A DNA stretch of 21,884 nucleotides from CAG-177 sp964587915 (GTDB lineage: Bacteria; Bacillota; Clostridia; Oscillospirales; Acutalibacteraceae), in the NCBI GenBank assembly GCA_964587915.1, contig CAZPMK010000029.1, positions 1 to 21,884 on the forward strand, written 5' to 3'. Both the position numbers and the translations under genes were made by a program. Shown here piece after piece: positions 1 through 7,049 of this stretch (position 1 is its first letter; the number at the start of each line of letters is the position of its first letter). Under the pieces are notes generated by a model. It did not search any database, was not told the DNA's origin, and saw only the letters and a list, made by a program, of their open reading frames with translations.

Positions 1-53
1 GCGGGTGGTTTGGGACCATCAGGCCGCAGGTTCGATCCCTGTCACTCGGACCA
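1..53 (+). tRNA. tRNA-Pro(UGG), 3' part only
   Basis: The 5' end (acceptor 5' strand and D-arm) lies outside the window. What remains folds as a tRNA. The anticodon stem is 4-8 paired with 16-20, around a 7-nt loop at 9-15 that contains the anticodon TGG at 11-13 followed by G, as is usual in tRNA-Pro. The variable loop is 21-25. The T-arm is 26-30/38-42 with the loop TTCGATC at 31-37. The acceptor 3' strand is 43-49, the discriminator is A50, and the CCA end (51-53) is encoded in the DNA. The anticodon reads proline CCN codons, mainly CCA. The missing 5' half prevents a check of the acceptor pairing. Confidence 0.9.
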
Positions 54-93
54 AACAGTAAGTTTACTTAGCTTGTAAACTTGCTGTTTTTTT
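54..93 (+). terminator. Intrinsic terminator of the tRNA-Pro unit
   Basis: It starts directly after the CCA end. A 13-bp stem pairs 54-66 with 76-88, with a single G-T wobble and a 9-nt loop, and runs into a T tract at 87-93. It ends transcription of the tRNA or tRNA cluster. Confidence 0.9.
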
Positions 94-258
94 AACACAT
101 CCGAACCTGCCCGTAATAATTACTGACAAACATAATATTCGATAACCGTAGAGGACTCTTGCTTCTGCGGAATGCAGAAAATTTCTGCCATAGCTGATGT
201 TCGGCATTTCATTGAAGGCGTTAGCCGTTTAAGAATGCACCTTATGCAATTTTGGCAT
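64..258 (-). pseudogene. Possible broken small gene, unknown family
   Basis: I do not recognise a family. On the minus strand an ATG at 256-258 follows a strong Shine-Dalgarno site (AAAGGAGTGA, 265-274), but codon 10 is TAA (229-231). The same frame then stays open for another 54 codons, with a second ATG at 205-207 and a final TAA at 64-66. The second part would encode 47 residues beginning MPNISYGRNFLHSAEARV. The frame runs into the tRNA terminator on the opposite strand, which argues against ordinary coding. It may be a gene inactivated by a nonsense change, a leader peptide of 9 codons (MPKLHKVHS), or chance. I see no clear promoter. The rest of 94-339 holds no other gene that I can support. 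Confidence 0.25.
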
Positions 259-339
259 GAAGCCTCACTCCTTTATTTCGTTTGTCTTTACCGCACGCAC
301 AAAAGCGGTGCAGTAATTCGCATATTGTTTTTGAGACGT

Positions 340-372
340 AAAAACCGCCGTGGAAAAATTTACCCGCGGCGG
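340..372 (-). terminator. Terminator of the glycoside operon
   Basis: On the minus strand a GC-rich stem (CCGCCG at 367-372 pairing with CGGCGG at 345-350) with a 16-nt loop is followed by five T (340-344 on the complementary strand). It lies 18 nt after the stop of the TetR gene, so it ends the operon. The loop is large, but pairing and T tract are clear. Confidence 0.7.
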
Positions 373-389
373 CGATTTTGTTCTGTTTT

Positions 390-953
390 CTATTTTTTCG
401 TCTGTTCGGCGTTCTTTACCATCAAATCGAGCGTACCCTTGACAAGCGTACAGCTTCTTGCTATTCCCTCGATCCCGTCATGCTTCATGCCGCTTCGCAG
501 CCGGCGTAAAAGTGCTCCGATGAAAATGGTGGAATACATTTCCGAAATCAGCTCGACATCCTCCTGCGTGACGTTGCATCCGCTTGTTTTTTCTTTGATT
601 GCACTAAGAAGCAGGGAATTGAAAACATCATACACATAGCCCTCGAAAACCGCACTGTCGGAGGAATTGAAAACGTGCAATATAATCCGCCTGTTTGCAT
701 AGACCTCGCTAAAAAAGTCCTTGATGAGCTTTTCGATATTTTCTTCGCCCGCACTTTTTTGTGCATATCCCTCCAAAGAAACACGGAAAACGTGTTCGGT
801 CAAATCGTAAATATCCTTGAAATAGTAGTAAAAGGTCTTGCGGTTGACGCCGCACTCCTCAACGATATCCTTAACCGTTATTTTCTCTATGCTCCTTGTT
901 TCGAGCAGATGAACGAACGCCTCTATTATTGCTGTTTTAGTGAATTTTGCCAT
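390..953 (-). CDS. TetR/AcrR-family transcriptional regulator
   Basis: A 187-residue protein with an N-terminal TetR DNA-binding domain. A helix-turn-helix lies at about residues 25-46, with the recognition segment VNRKTFYYYFKD typical of the family. The remaining residues are helical and would form the ligand-binding and dimer domain. TetR proteins are usually repressors released by a small ligand. This one is the last gene of the glycoside operon, starting 12 nt after the transporter stop. Only a weak ribosome site (AGGT) precedes its ATG, so translation is probably coupled to the upstream gene. By position it likely controls the operon in response to the imported glycoside or a product. 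I see no convincing operator palindrome at the operon promoter, so the target is an inference. Confidence 0.9.
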   Translation of the reverse strand: MAKFTKTAIIEAFVHLLETRSIEKITVKDIVEECGVNRKTFYYYFKDIYDLTEHVFRVSLEGYAQKSAGEENIEKLIKDFFSEVYANRRIILHVFNSSDSAVFEGYVYDVFNSLLLSAIKEKTSGCNVTQEDVELISEMYSTIFIGALLRRLRSGMKHDGIEGIARSCTLVKGTLDLMVKNAEQTKK

Positions 954-965
954 GATTTTTACCTG

Positions 966-2327
966 TTATTCGGCAGTCGATACCGCCGAGCTCTCCTTGG
1001 GAGCTTTATACACAAACTGCATTACGATAACGCTGATGAGCACGCCGACGGTCATTACTATGAGATACATATTCTTGACATTCAGTGCCGTTTCAGCCGA
1101 CTGAGCCGCACCCAACTCCTCGACATATCCGCACGCGGCAAGTGCAAGAGCGGAAATTGCGGAGCCTGCACCCTGAGCCAGCTTGCGGAAAAACGAATAG
1201 AGTGCATAGGTCGAGCCCTCGTCACGCTTGCCCGTCTTGGCGTACTGCCAATCAATGCAGTCAACAACCATTGCCCAGACGATCACGTTGAACACGGCGT
1301 TGCTGAAGTAGAGAAGCATAAGTCCGGCTATCCAAAGAGGAACGGAGGATTTTGCGGCAGGGTCGAGCGGCAGAAGAAGCACAACGACGCCCGCAACCGT
1401 GCTTATCGCAGATGAAAGAACGATAAATTTTTTCTTGCCTATTTTCCTTGTTATTTTTCCGATGAACGGCATTATCAGCACCATGGGCAGATATGCAACG
1501 ATGTTCACGACGGTAAGAATTTTCGTATTGTGAAAATAGCTTTGGAATATGATATTGTTCACCGACTGCATGGACATAAAGCAGACGACTTGGACGAACG
1601 AAACTATGGTCAACGCAACCATCGGAATGTTGGTGAAGAAGCTCTTTATTGTGGCGAGATAATTCGCTTTTTCGTTCTTTTTCTCAACAACCACACGCTC
1701 CGTCACAAGGAATTTTACAAGCAAAAAGCCGACGAAGCCGATAACGGAGCAGAAAAGAGCTATCCAAAACATCGTTTTGCCCTTGAGGTCATTGTTGTCA
1801 TCATAGACAATAAGCGGCAAAAGCATGAGCGGTGCCTGAGCAAGACCTGCACCGATACTGCGGAAGGTAGAAAGATTCGTTCTCTTGTCGGGTTCGTCCG
1901 TGATGCTCGAATGAAGTGCACCGTAGGGAACGTTCGCAAGAGTGTATGCAACCGACCAAATGCAGTAAGCCATGAGACAGTAAAACACCTTGAAGCGGTA
2001 GCTTGCTTCAACGAGGGGGAGGAACGTAAGGGTTGTGCAGACGATCAATGCCGCTCCGCCCATGACTATCCACGGCTTGAACTTGCTTTTTTTGCTTATC
2101 TGCATATTGTCAACCATGTTGCCGATTATCACGTCGTTTATTGCGTCCCAGACCTTGCCGACAATGATTATCCACGCCCAATCGCCGAGAGAAACGCCGA
2201 TATACTGCGTGTAGAAAAGCATCATGTAATTCGTTATAAGTGCGAAACACATATTACAGCCGAAATCGCCCATTGCGTAGCCGAAGTAATCCTTCATGCC
2301 GACGGGCTTTTTGCTGTTATTTGTCAT
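966..2327 (-). CDS. GPH-family sugar:cation symporter (MelB/UidB-like)
   Basis: A 453-residue, very hydrophobic inner-membrane protein with about 12 predicted membrane helices, the usual length for the glycoside-pentoside-hexuronide:cation symporter family of the major facilitator superfamily. Asp21 in helix 1 and the pair Asp61/Asp65 in helix 2 match by spacing the sugar- and cation-site acids of MelB (Asp19, Asp55, Asp59). Asn132 stands where MelB has Asp124, a change I recall in other GPH members. The substrate cannot be read from sequence; galactosides, glucuronides or other glycosides are possible. The start overlaps the end of the GH2 gene by 11 bp, and its AAGGAGGG ribosome site lies inside that gene. 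It most likely imports the glycoside that the GH2 enzyme cleaves. Confidence 0.92.
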   Translation of the reverse strand: MTNNSKKPVGMKDYFGYAMGDFGCNMCFALITNYMMLFYTQYIGVSLGDWAWIIIVGKVWDAINDVIIGNMVDNMQISKKSKFKPWIVMGGAALIVCTTLTFLPLVEASYRFKVFYCLMAYCIWSVAYTLANVPYGALHSSITDEPDKRTNLSTFRSIGAGLAQAPLMLLPLIVYDDNNDLKGKTMFWIALFCSVIGFVGFLLVKFLVTERVVVEKKNEKANYLATIKSFFTNIPMVALTIVSFVQVVCFMSMQSVNNIIFQSYFHNTKILTVVNIVAYLPMVLIMPFIGKITRKIGKKKFIVLSSAISTVAGVVVLLLPLDPAAKSSVPLWIAGLMLLYFSNAVFNVIVWAMVVDCIDWQYAKTGKRDEGSTYALYSFFRKLAQGAGSAISALALAACGYVEELGAAQSAETALNVKNMYLIVMTVGVLISVIVMQFVYKAPKESSAVSTAE

Positions 2328-4497
2328 TGACGGTGCCCTCCTTTTCTATCGTTTGCAGGAATTGATTTGCAAGTGAAACATAGGATTTTCCGCTTTTCGT
2401 GCGTGATGCAATTGCGGCAAGAGGCTTCAGAGGCAGCTTGCCGACGGGCTTTAATACGGGAGAATTAAGCTCCATGCCGAGATGATTTTTTATCAGCTTT
2501 CCGACCTCGGGATTGAAAAGAATATCGCCGAGAGTGTCATTGAGAGAAAGTCTGTCGGGGTCAATGTCATCGCTTGCGGAGAACCAATTGCGTACAAATG
2601 TCGCTCCGCCCTCGCCGAGAGAATAGGACTCCTCGGGTATCTCGCTTCCGATAACCGTAATCGTGTGCTCACAGCCGTCGGCACGGGCAGTTACCGTGTT
2701 TTCGCCCTCGTTCAAGGTCACATCAAATTCAAATACATGACTGCCCTGCCTGCTGTACTTTTCGCCGCACACCTCAAGCTCAACCTCATCGCAGTTTGAA
2801 TACACCTTGATTTTCTGCTCGCCGACGGGACGAATTGCAAAGCGTTCTCCTGCAACATGAACGAATTTATCCTCCGCCCAATATGCTTTATATACATAAA
2901 ATGAATCCTTTTTGATTTTTCTGTCGATGGTGACAAGACCCTTGTTGTTTCTGCCGCGAACGCCGCCCTCGTTTCTCATCGCCGAGCCGAAATCAAACAT
3001 ATTCCACACATATGAGCCCCAGAGCCAATCCCGCTCGTTTATCGCCTTGATATAATGCTCATGGTAGAGTGCCTGATATTCCTCGGAATAGTCGCCCTGA
3101 GTCGGAGTCGCCGAATGGAGCGTGGTTATTCCCTCTGCACCGTATTCGGAAAGGCACAGCTTAACATTCGGTTTTGCCTCACGGAAGCGGTCAAGCCAAT
3201 TATCAATCTCATCAACGGTCTGAACGTACCAGCCGAAATAATGATTGTAGCCCAAAATATCGGTGATATCGTTGAGCTTCGAGCTTATCGGGCTGAACGC
3301 AACCTGAGCACTCGCCGTCGGGCGTGTCGGGTCGAGCTTGTGGGCAATGGTGTTCAGCTCCGTGATTCCCGCAATGAGCGACGGTGCCGAGCCTGCAATG
3401 GATATCTCGTTTTCAATGCTCCAGCAGAAAATACTCGGGTGGTTATAATTCTGTTTTATCAATTCTTCAAGCATGAGGCGAGCCTGAGCCTGCTTTTTCT
3501 TGCTGAATTTTGATATGACAGGTATCTCCGCCCAAACGACAAAGCCCGCTTCATCACAAAGGTCGTAAAATTTTTCATCGTGCTGATAGTGTGCAAGACG
3601 AATGGAATTTGCACCTATCTCCTTGATTATTTCTATATCCTCGGCGTGCTCCTTTTCGGTGAGAGCGTTGCCGATGTTTTCTCTGTCCTGATGCCTTGAA
3701 ACGCCCTTGAGCTTCATGTGCTCTCCGTTGAGGAAAAAGCCCTCGTTGCAGTCAAAGCGGATATCTCTGAAGCCGAAACGGTCGCTCACGCAGTCGATAG
3801 TCTCGCCGTCCCTGATGAGCCTTGCGGTCAGCGTGTAGAGATAGGGATTTTTCATTCCGTTCCAAAGCACGGGGTCGGGAACATCAAGTCTCACCTCGGC
3901 TTTATCAGCAGGAACGGTCACACCGGCAACCGCCTTGCCGCTTGCATCGGTAACGGTAAATTCCTTTTCGCATGATTCGGTACAGCCCTCGAGTATGCTC
4001 TTTATATAAACCCTGCCGTCCGTTTTCGGAGTGATGAATACACCGCAAAGGCTCTTGTCGAGCAGGGCAAAATTCGTCTGTGCAACATTTGTAATGAGAT
4101 TTACGTCACGGTAGACACCGCCGTAGAAAGTGAAATCCGCCATTTGGGGATATAGAAGCTCATCGGAGCTGTTGTCAACCGCAAGCTCTATCACATTGTT
4201 GCCGCTTTTCAGAAATTCGGTTATTTCAAATCGGAACATTGAATAGCCGTTGATGTGTCTGCCCGCAAAGGCACCGTTGACAAAAACCTCGCAGACGGTA
4301 TTTGCACCCGTCACCTCGATGAAGCTCCTGCCCGTGCATTCGGGAAGCGTTTTTCTGTAGACGCATCTGCCGCGATAGTAGCTTTCGGCACCGCCCTGTC
4401 CGTCAATGCCGTTCCAAGTGTGGGGCAAATTGACATTTTCGGCAATTCCCTCTCTTATAAACTCCCAATCCGCATTGATGTTGATTACCTTACGCAT
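2317..4497 (-). CDS. GH2 glycosidase (beta-galactosidase/beta-glucuronidase type)
   Basis: A 726-residue enzyme without a signal peptide, so cytoplasmic. The order is a GH2 sugar-binding beta domain (about 1-140), an immunoglobulin-like domain (about 150-245), a TIM barrel (about 250-540), then C-terminal beta and helical parts. The acid/base is Glu364 in IENEIS and the nucleophile is Glu451 in LSEYGAEG. The sequence around RNNKGLVTIDRK resembles clostridial and Bacteroides GH2 beta-galactosidases. Asn517 and Lys519 align with the NxK pair that binds the carboxylate in E. coli beta-glucuronidase, but related galactosidases also carry it, so the substrate stays open. The last ~105 residues (LNDTLGDILFNPEVGKLI region) look like an extra helical module. 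The ATG overlaps the upstream gene by 13 bp, preceded by AAAGGATG. It hydrolyses a beta-glycoside brought in by the adjacent symporter. Confidence 0.93.
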   Translation of the reverse strand: MRKVININADWEFIREGIAENVNLPHTWNGIDGQGGAESYYRGRCVYRKTLPECTGRSFIEVTGANTVCEVFVNGAFAGRHINGYSMFRFEITEFLKSGNNVIELAVDNSSDELLYPQMADFTFYGGVYRDVNLITNVAQTNFALLDKSLCGVFITPKTDGRVYIKSILEGCTESCEKEFTVTDASGKAVAGVTVPADKAEVRLDVPDPVLWNGMKNPYLYTLTARLIRDGETIDCVSDRFGFRDIRFDCNEGFFLNGEHMKLKGVSRHQDRENIGNALTEKEHAEDIEIIKEIGANSIRLAHYQHDEKFYDLCDEAGFVVWAEIPVISKFSKKKQAQARLMLEELIKQNYNHPSIFCWSIENEISIAGSAPSLIAGITELNTIAHKLDPTRPTASAQVAFSPISSKLNDITDILGYNHYFGWYVQTVDEIDNWLDRFREAKPNVKLCLSEYGAEGITTLHSATPTQGDYSEEYQALYHEHYIKAINERDWLWGSYVWNMFDFGSAMRNEGGVRGRNNKGLVTIDRKIKKDSFYVYKAYWAEDKFVHVAGERFAIRPVGEQKIKVYSNCDEVELEVCGEKYSRQGSHVFEFDVTLNEGENTVTARADGCEHTITVIGSEIPEESYSLGEGGATFVRNWFSASDDIDPDRLSLNDTLGDILFNPEVGKLIKNHLGMELNSPVLKPVGKLPLKPLAAIASRTKSGKSYVSLANQFLQTIEKEGTVNDK

Positions 4498-5459
4498 GAA
4501 GCATCATCCTTTCCGAGTATTTTTTCTCCGTCAAAAACTATATATCCGAAGCCCTTTCCGAGCGTTCCGCCGCCGCAAAGTCTTTCGGCAAACGCCCGCC
4601 GCAGAGCAGTATCTGTGGGTAATTTATCCGCAGGCAAATCGGCGTATTTCCCGAATATTCGCCATAAATCGTTAAGAGGCTCCCATATTTTGTACGACGC
4701 CGTTTCAAAATCCTCCATGAAGCGGCGTATGTTCATTCCCTCGGGGAGAAATTCTTTGTTCATTGGGAACAGAAGCCATGAATTACAGCAGAAAACCGTC
4801 TTGCCGTCGGGGAACAGGTCACGGAAAAATTCGTGTGCAAGACTGTAGGATTCGTACCGCCGCTCGTCGGTGAGAGATATTCCCGATGAGGGGACATGGA
4901 GATTGAGCAGAGGACTGCCCTTACGCAGAATTTTACCGCAGGCGGTGGTGTATTCTTCTTCATCGGAATATTCATAAATTTCATACTCAAATCTGCCGAG
5001 CATAAAAATTTTCATTGCGAGTATTCCGTGATACCAGCTTGCCACGAACGTTCCGGCAACGCCCTTGCATTCCATGCATTCGCCGTTTTTACAGCGTAAA
5101 TCATCGCAGGTCGCATAGAAAACATCCTCGGAAATTCCTTTTTGAGAATATCTTTCTTTGAGCAGAGGGAGACAGCAGAGGACAAAAACAAAGTCGAGAG
5201 TGTATTCGTTTTCGCCGTAAGCCTCCGCCGTTTGTGCAAGGGATTGCAACGTTTCTTCTATTCCGCCGTCAATGAAAAACATATATTTTTCAACGGTTTC
5301 GGCGATTTTATCCGCAAACGGTTTTTCGTTTTCGAGCCTGTGCATAAGTCGCATAAATTCCGCTTTTGCACCTTCGGGATAGGCGTAGCGTGACAAAAAA
5401 TCCGACACAAACGCCGTCAATTCGGCACTGCCCGCACCCGGGTATGTTGTTTTCGGCAT
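4485..5459 (-). CDS. Acyltransferase-like protein (NAT_N / GNAT_C features)
   Basis: A 324-residue cytoplasmic protein. Its helical N-terminal half (about 1-175) and C-terminal half fit the clostridial acyltransferase domain-containing proteins with an N-acyltransferase N-terminal domain and a GNAT-like C-terminal domain. Marks of that family are GTFVASWYHGILAMKIFMLGRFEYE (given here only as the segment at 136-160), LNLHVPSSG at 185-193 and FCCNSWLLFP at 223-232. A cluster of four cysteines (118, 123, 128, 131) precedes the first of these. The acyl donor and acceptor are unknown. It is the first gene of the operon, with GGAGGTGA at 5464-5471 setting the ATG start. Its stop overlaps the GH2 start by 13 bp. 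The context suggests a role in modifying or handling a sugar, but that is a guess. Family recognition is from memory of the motifs. Confidence 0.75.
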   Translation of the reverse strand: MPKTTYPGAGSAELTAFVSDFLSRYAYPEGAKAEFMRLMHRLENEKPFADKIAETVEKYMFFIDGGIEETLQSLAQTAEAYGENEYTLDFVFVLCCLPLLKERYSQKGISEDVFYATCDDLRCKNGECMECKGVAGTFVASWYHGILAMKIFMLGRFEYEIYEYSDEEEYTTACGKILRKGSPLLNLHVPSSGISLTDERRYESYSLAHEFFRDLFPDGKTVFCCNSWLLFPMNKEFLPEGMNIRRFMEDFETASYKIWEPLNDLWRIFGKYADLPADKLPTDTALRRAFAERLCGGGTLGKGFGYIVFDGEKILGKDDASCVR

Positions 5460-5486
5460 TTCATCACCTCCGCACCTTATATGTTG

Positions 5487-5515
5487 ATTATATCATTAAA
5501 TCTGCACTCACGCAA
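5487..5515 (-). promoter_or_regulatory. Sigma-A-like promoter of the glycoside operon
   Basis: On the minus strand a -35 TTGCGT (5510-5515) is separated by 17 bp from a perfect -10 TATAAT (5487-5492), which carries an upstream TG (extended -10, TGA-TATAAT). The ATG of the first operon gene is about 28 nt downstream of the -10. The half-consensus -35 is typical of a regulated promoter. A weak CTGCA...TGCAG inverted repeat spans the -35 and could be part of an operator, but this is uncertain. Confidence 0.75.
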
Positions 5516-5530
5516 CAATTATTTGCAGGC

Positions 5531-5561
5531 AAAAAAAGCCGCCGCAATTTCTTGCGGCAGC
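5531..5561 (-). terminator. Terminator of the S10-spc-alpha cluster
   Basis: On the minus strand a 10-bp stem (5552-5561 with 5538-5547, one G-T wobble) closes a GAAA tetraloop and is followed by seven T (5531-5537). It starts 26 nt after the rplQ stop. It is a strong intrinsic terminator, placed only about 15 bp before the -35 box of the glycoside operon. Confidence 0.95.
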
Positions 5562-5587
5562 TCGTAAAAATTATTCGGTTAAGCTAA

Positions 5588-5929
5588 TCAAACCAGCTCG
5601 ATGATAGCCATTTCGGCTGCATCGCCTCTGCGAGGACCGGTCTTGATTATGCGGCAGTAGCCGCCGTTAACATCCTTATATTTGGGGGCAATCTCGTCAA
5701 AGAGCTTCTTTACAACGTCTTCCTTGGTGACATACGCCATAACCTTGCGCTTTGAGTGAAGAGAATCGTCCTTTGCAATGGTGATCATTTTTTCAGCCAT
5801 TGCGCGAACTTCCTGAGCCCTTGTAACGGTGGTCTCAATTCTGCCGTTTTCCAAAAGATAGGTAACAAGGCCTCTGAGCATCGACTTACGATGGTCACTT
5901 GCTCTGCCGAGCTTTCTGGTACCGGGCAT
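5588..5929 (-). CDS. rplQ: Ribosomal protein bL17
   Basis: A 113-residue protein with the bL17 N-terminus RKLGRASDHRKSMLRGLVTYLLENGRIETT and full length for the short bacterial form. It binds 23S rRNA in the large subunit near the exit tunnel. It is the last gene of the cluster, 30 nt after rpoA, with the ribosome site AAAGGAGTG before ATG. The rpoA-rplQ order is the usual end of an alpha operon. Confidence 0.97.
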   Translation of the reverse strand: MPGTRKLGRASDHRKSMLRGLVTYLLENGRIETTVTRAQEVRAMAEKMITIAKDDSLHSKRKVMAYVTKEDVVKKLFDEIAPKYKDVNGGYCRIIKTGPRRGDAAEMAIIELV

Positions 5930-5959
5930 TTAGTTCACACTCCTTTGCCGTTTAATGGG

Positions 5960-6910
5960 TCATTCTTCGTCTCTGCGGAGGTCGAAGCCAAGCGAATTGA
6001 GCTTTGCAACGACTTCGTCGAGTGACTTTCTACCGAGGTTACGAACCTTCATCATATCTTCCTCGGTTCTGTTGATCAAATCTTCAACCGTATTTATCTG
6101 GGCTCTCTTCAAGCAGTTGAAGGAACGCACAGAAAGGTCAAGCTCCTCAATGGTCATCTCCAGAACTTTTTCCTTGCCGCTGTCGCTCTTAACGACCATG
6201 ACCTCAGTATCATATGCCTCACCGGAAAGGTCTCCGAAGAGGTTGAGATGTTCGTTGAGGATCTTGGCACCGAGAGAAACGGCTTCCATCGCGTTGATGG
6301 TTCCGTTAGTCCACACCTCAAGAGTCAGCTTATCAAAGTCGGTAATCTGACCTACACGGGTGTTTTCGACTGTGTAGTTAACCTTTAATACGGGAGTATA
6401 AATGGAGTCAATTGCGATAACACCGATAACGGGCTGCATCATCTGCTTGTTTCTCTCCGCGGAGACATAGCCTCTGCCCTTGTCACAGGTAAGCTCCATG
6501 CTTACGTGTGCATCGGAGTTGAGAGTTGCAATGTGAAGCTCGGGGTTGAGAATTTCAACCTCTGAATCGGTTTTGATGCTGCCGGCGGTAATCTCGTCAT
6601 CGCCGTTTGCGTCGATATAGATCGTCTTGGGACCGTCCCCGTGAATCTTGAGAATGACATTCTTCAGATTGAGAACAATCTCGGTAACATCCTCTTTTAC
6701 GCCGGGAATGGTGCTGAACTCATGCAAAATTCCGTCAATCTTAACGGAGGTGATTGCATAACCGGGAAGCGAAGAAAGCAGAACACGACGAAGGCTGTTG
6801 CCCAAAGTCGTTCCGTAACCTCTTTCGAGCGGCTCAACAACAAAGCGACCGTATTTTCCGTCGGGAGAAATCTCGGCAGTATCTATTCTGGGCTTTTCGA
6901 TACCAATCAT
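5960..6910 (-). CDS. rpoA: RNA polymerase alpha subunit
   Basis: A 316-residue protein, the normal length. The N-terminal dimerisation and assembly domain (about 1-230) carries RGYGTTLGNSLRRVLLSSLPG. After a linker, the C-terminal domain (about 245-310, LDLSVRSFNCLKRAQINTVEDL) holds the helix-hairpin-helix surface that contacts UP elements and activators. It nucleates assembly of beta and beta'. A strong AAAGGAGGG precedes ATG. It is separated from rpsD by 139 nt, the longest internal gap in the cluster, which is rich in hairpins. Confidence 0.98.
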   Translation of the reverse strand: MIGIEKPRIDTAEISPDGKYGRFVVEPLERGYGTTLGNSLRRVLLSSLPGYAITSVKIDGILHEFSTIPGVKEDVTEIVLNLKNVILKIHGDGPKTIYIDANGDDEITAGSIKTDSEVEILNPELHIATLNSDAHVSMELTCDKGRGYVSAERNKQMMQPVIGVIAIDSIYTPVLKVNYTVENTRVGQITDFDKLTLEVWTNGTINAMEAVSLGAKILNEHLNLFGDLSGEAYDTEVMVVKSDSGKEKVLEMTIEELDLSVRSFNCLKRAQINTVEDLINRTEEDMMKVRNLGRKSLDEVVAKLNSLGFDLRRDEE

Positions 6911-6974
6911 TTAAAAACCCTCCTTTTAAGCAAGGCAGGAAAGCAATGCTTCCCGCACAAATAAAAATGCATTC

Positions 6975-7033
6975 AAAAACGCTGTCACAGCGGGGCATTC
7001 CATGTAACACCCCGTTGACTGCCCTTTCGGGCA
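6975..7033 (-). promoter_or_regulatory. Hairpin cluster in the rpsD-rpoA spacer, possible attenuator
   Basis: Three hairpins lie on the transcript in this 139-nt gap. TGCCC-GAAA-GGGCA is at 7033-7020. CGGGG/CCCCG has arms at 7010-7014 and 6991-6995. CGCTG-TGA-CAGCG (6992-6980) runs directly into five T (6979-6975) and so resembles a short intrinsic terminator. The second and third share bases 6991-6992 and compete. It could trim transcription into rpoA-rplQ or be a processing or protein-binding site. The 5-bp stem is weak, so strong termination is not expected. Confidence 0.45.
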
Positions 7034-7049
7034 AATCAAACGGCAGATA

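Noticed and set aside
172..639. 155-residue plus-strand reading frame over the start of the window
   Set aside because: It is antisense to the TetR gene and runs across the operon terminator, has low-complexity, non-family sequence and no ribosome site.
1530..2330. 266-residue plus-strand frame opposite the symporter
   Set aside because: The minus-strand frame encodes a clear GPH transporter; the long antisense frame follows from its codon bias.
2317..4497. Firm assignment of the GH2 enzyme as beta-glucuronidase
   Set aside because: The NxK pair is present, but similar galactosidases also have it, and the rest of the barrel resembles the galactosidase group.
5460..5530. TetR operator at the glycoside promoter
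   Set aside because: Only short imperfect inverted repeats (CTGCA/TGCAG) are present; not enough for a site call.
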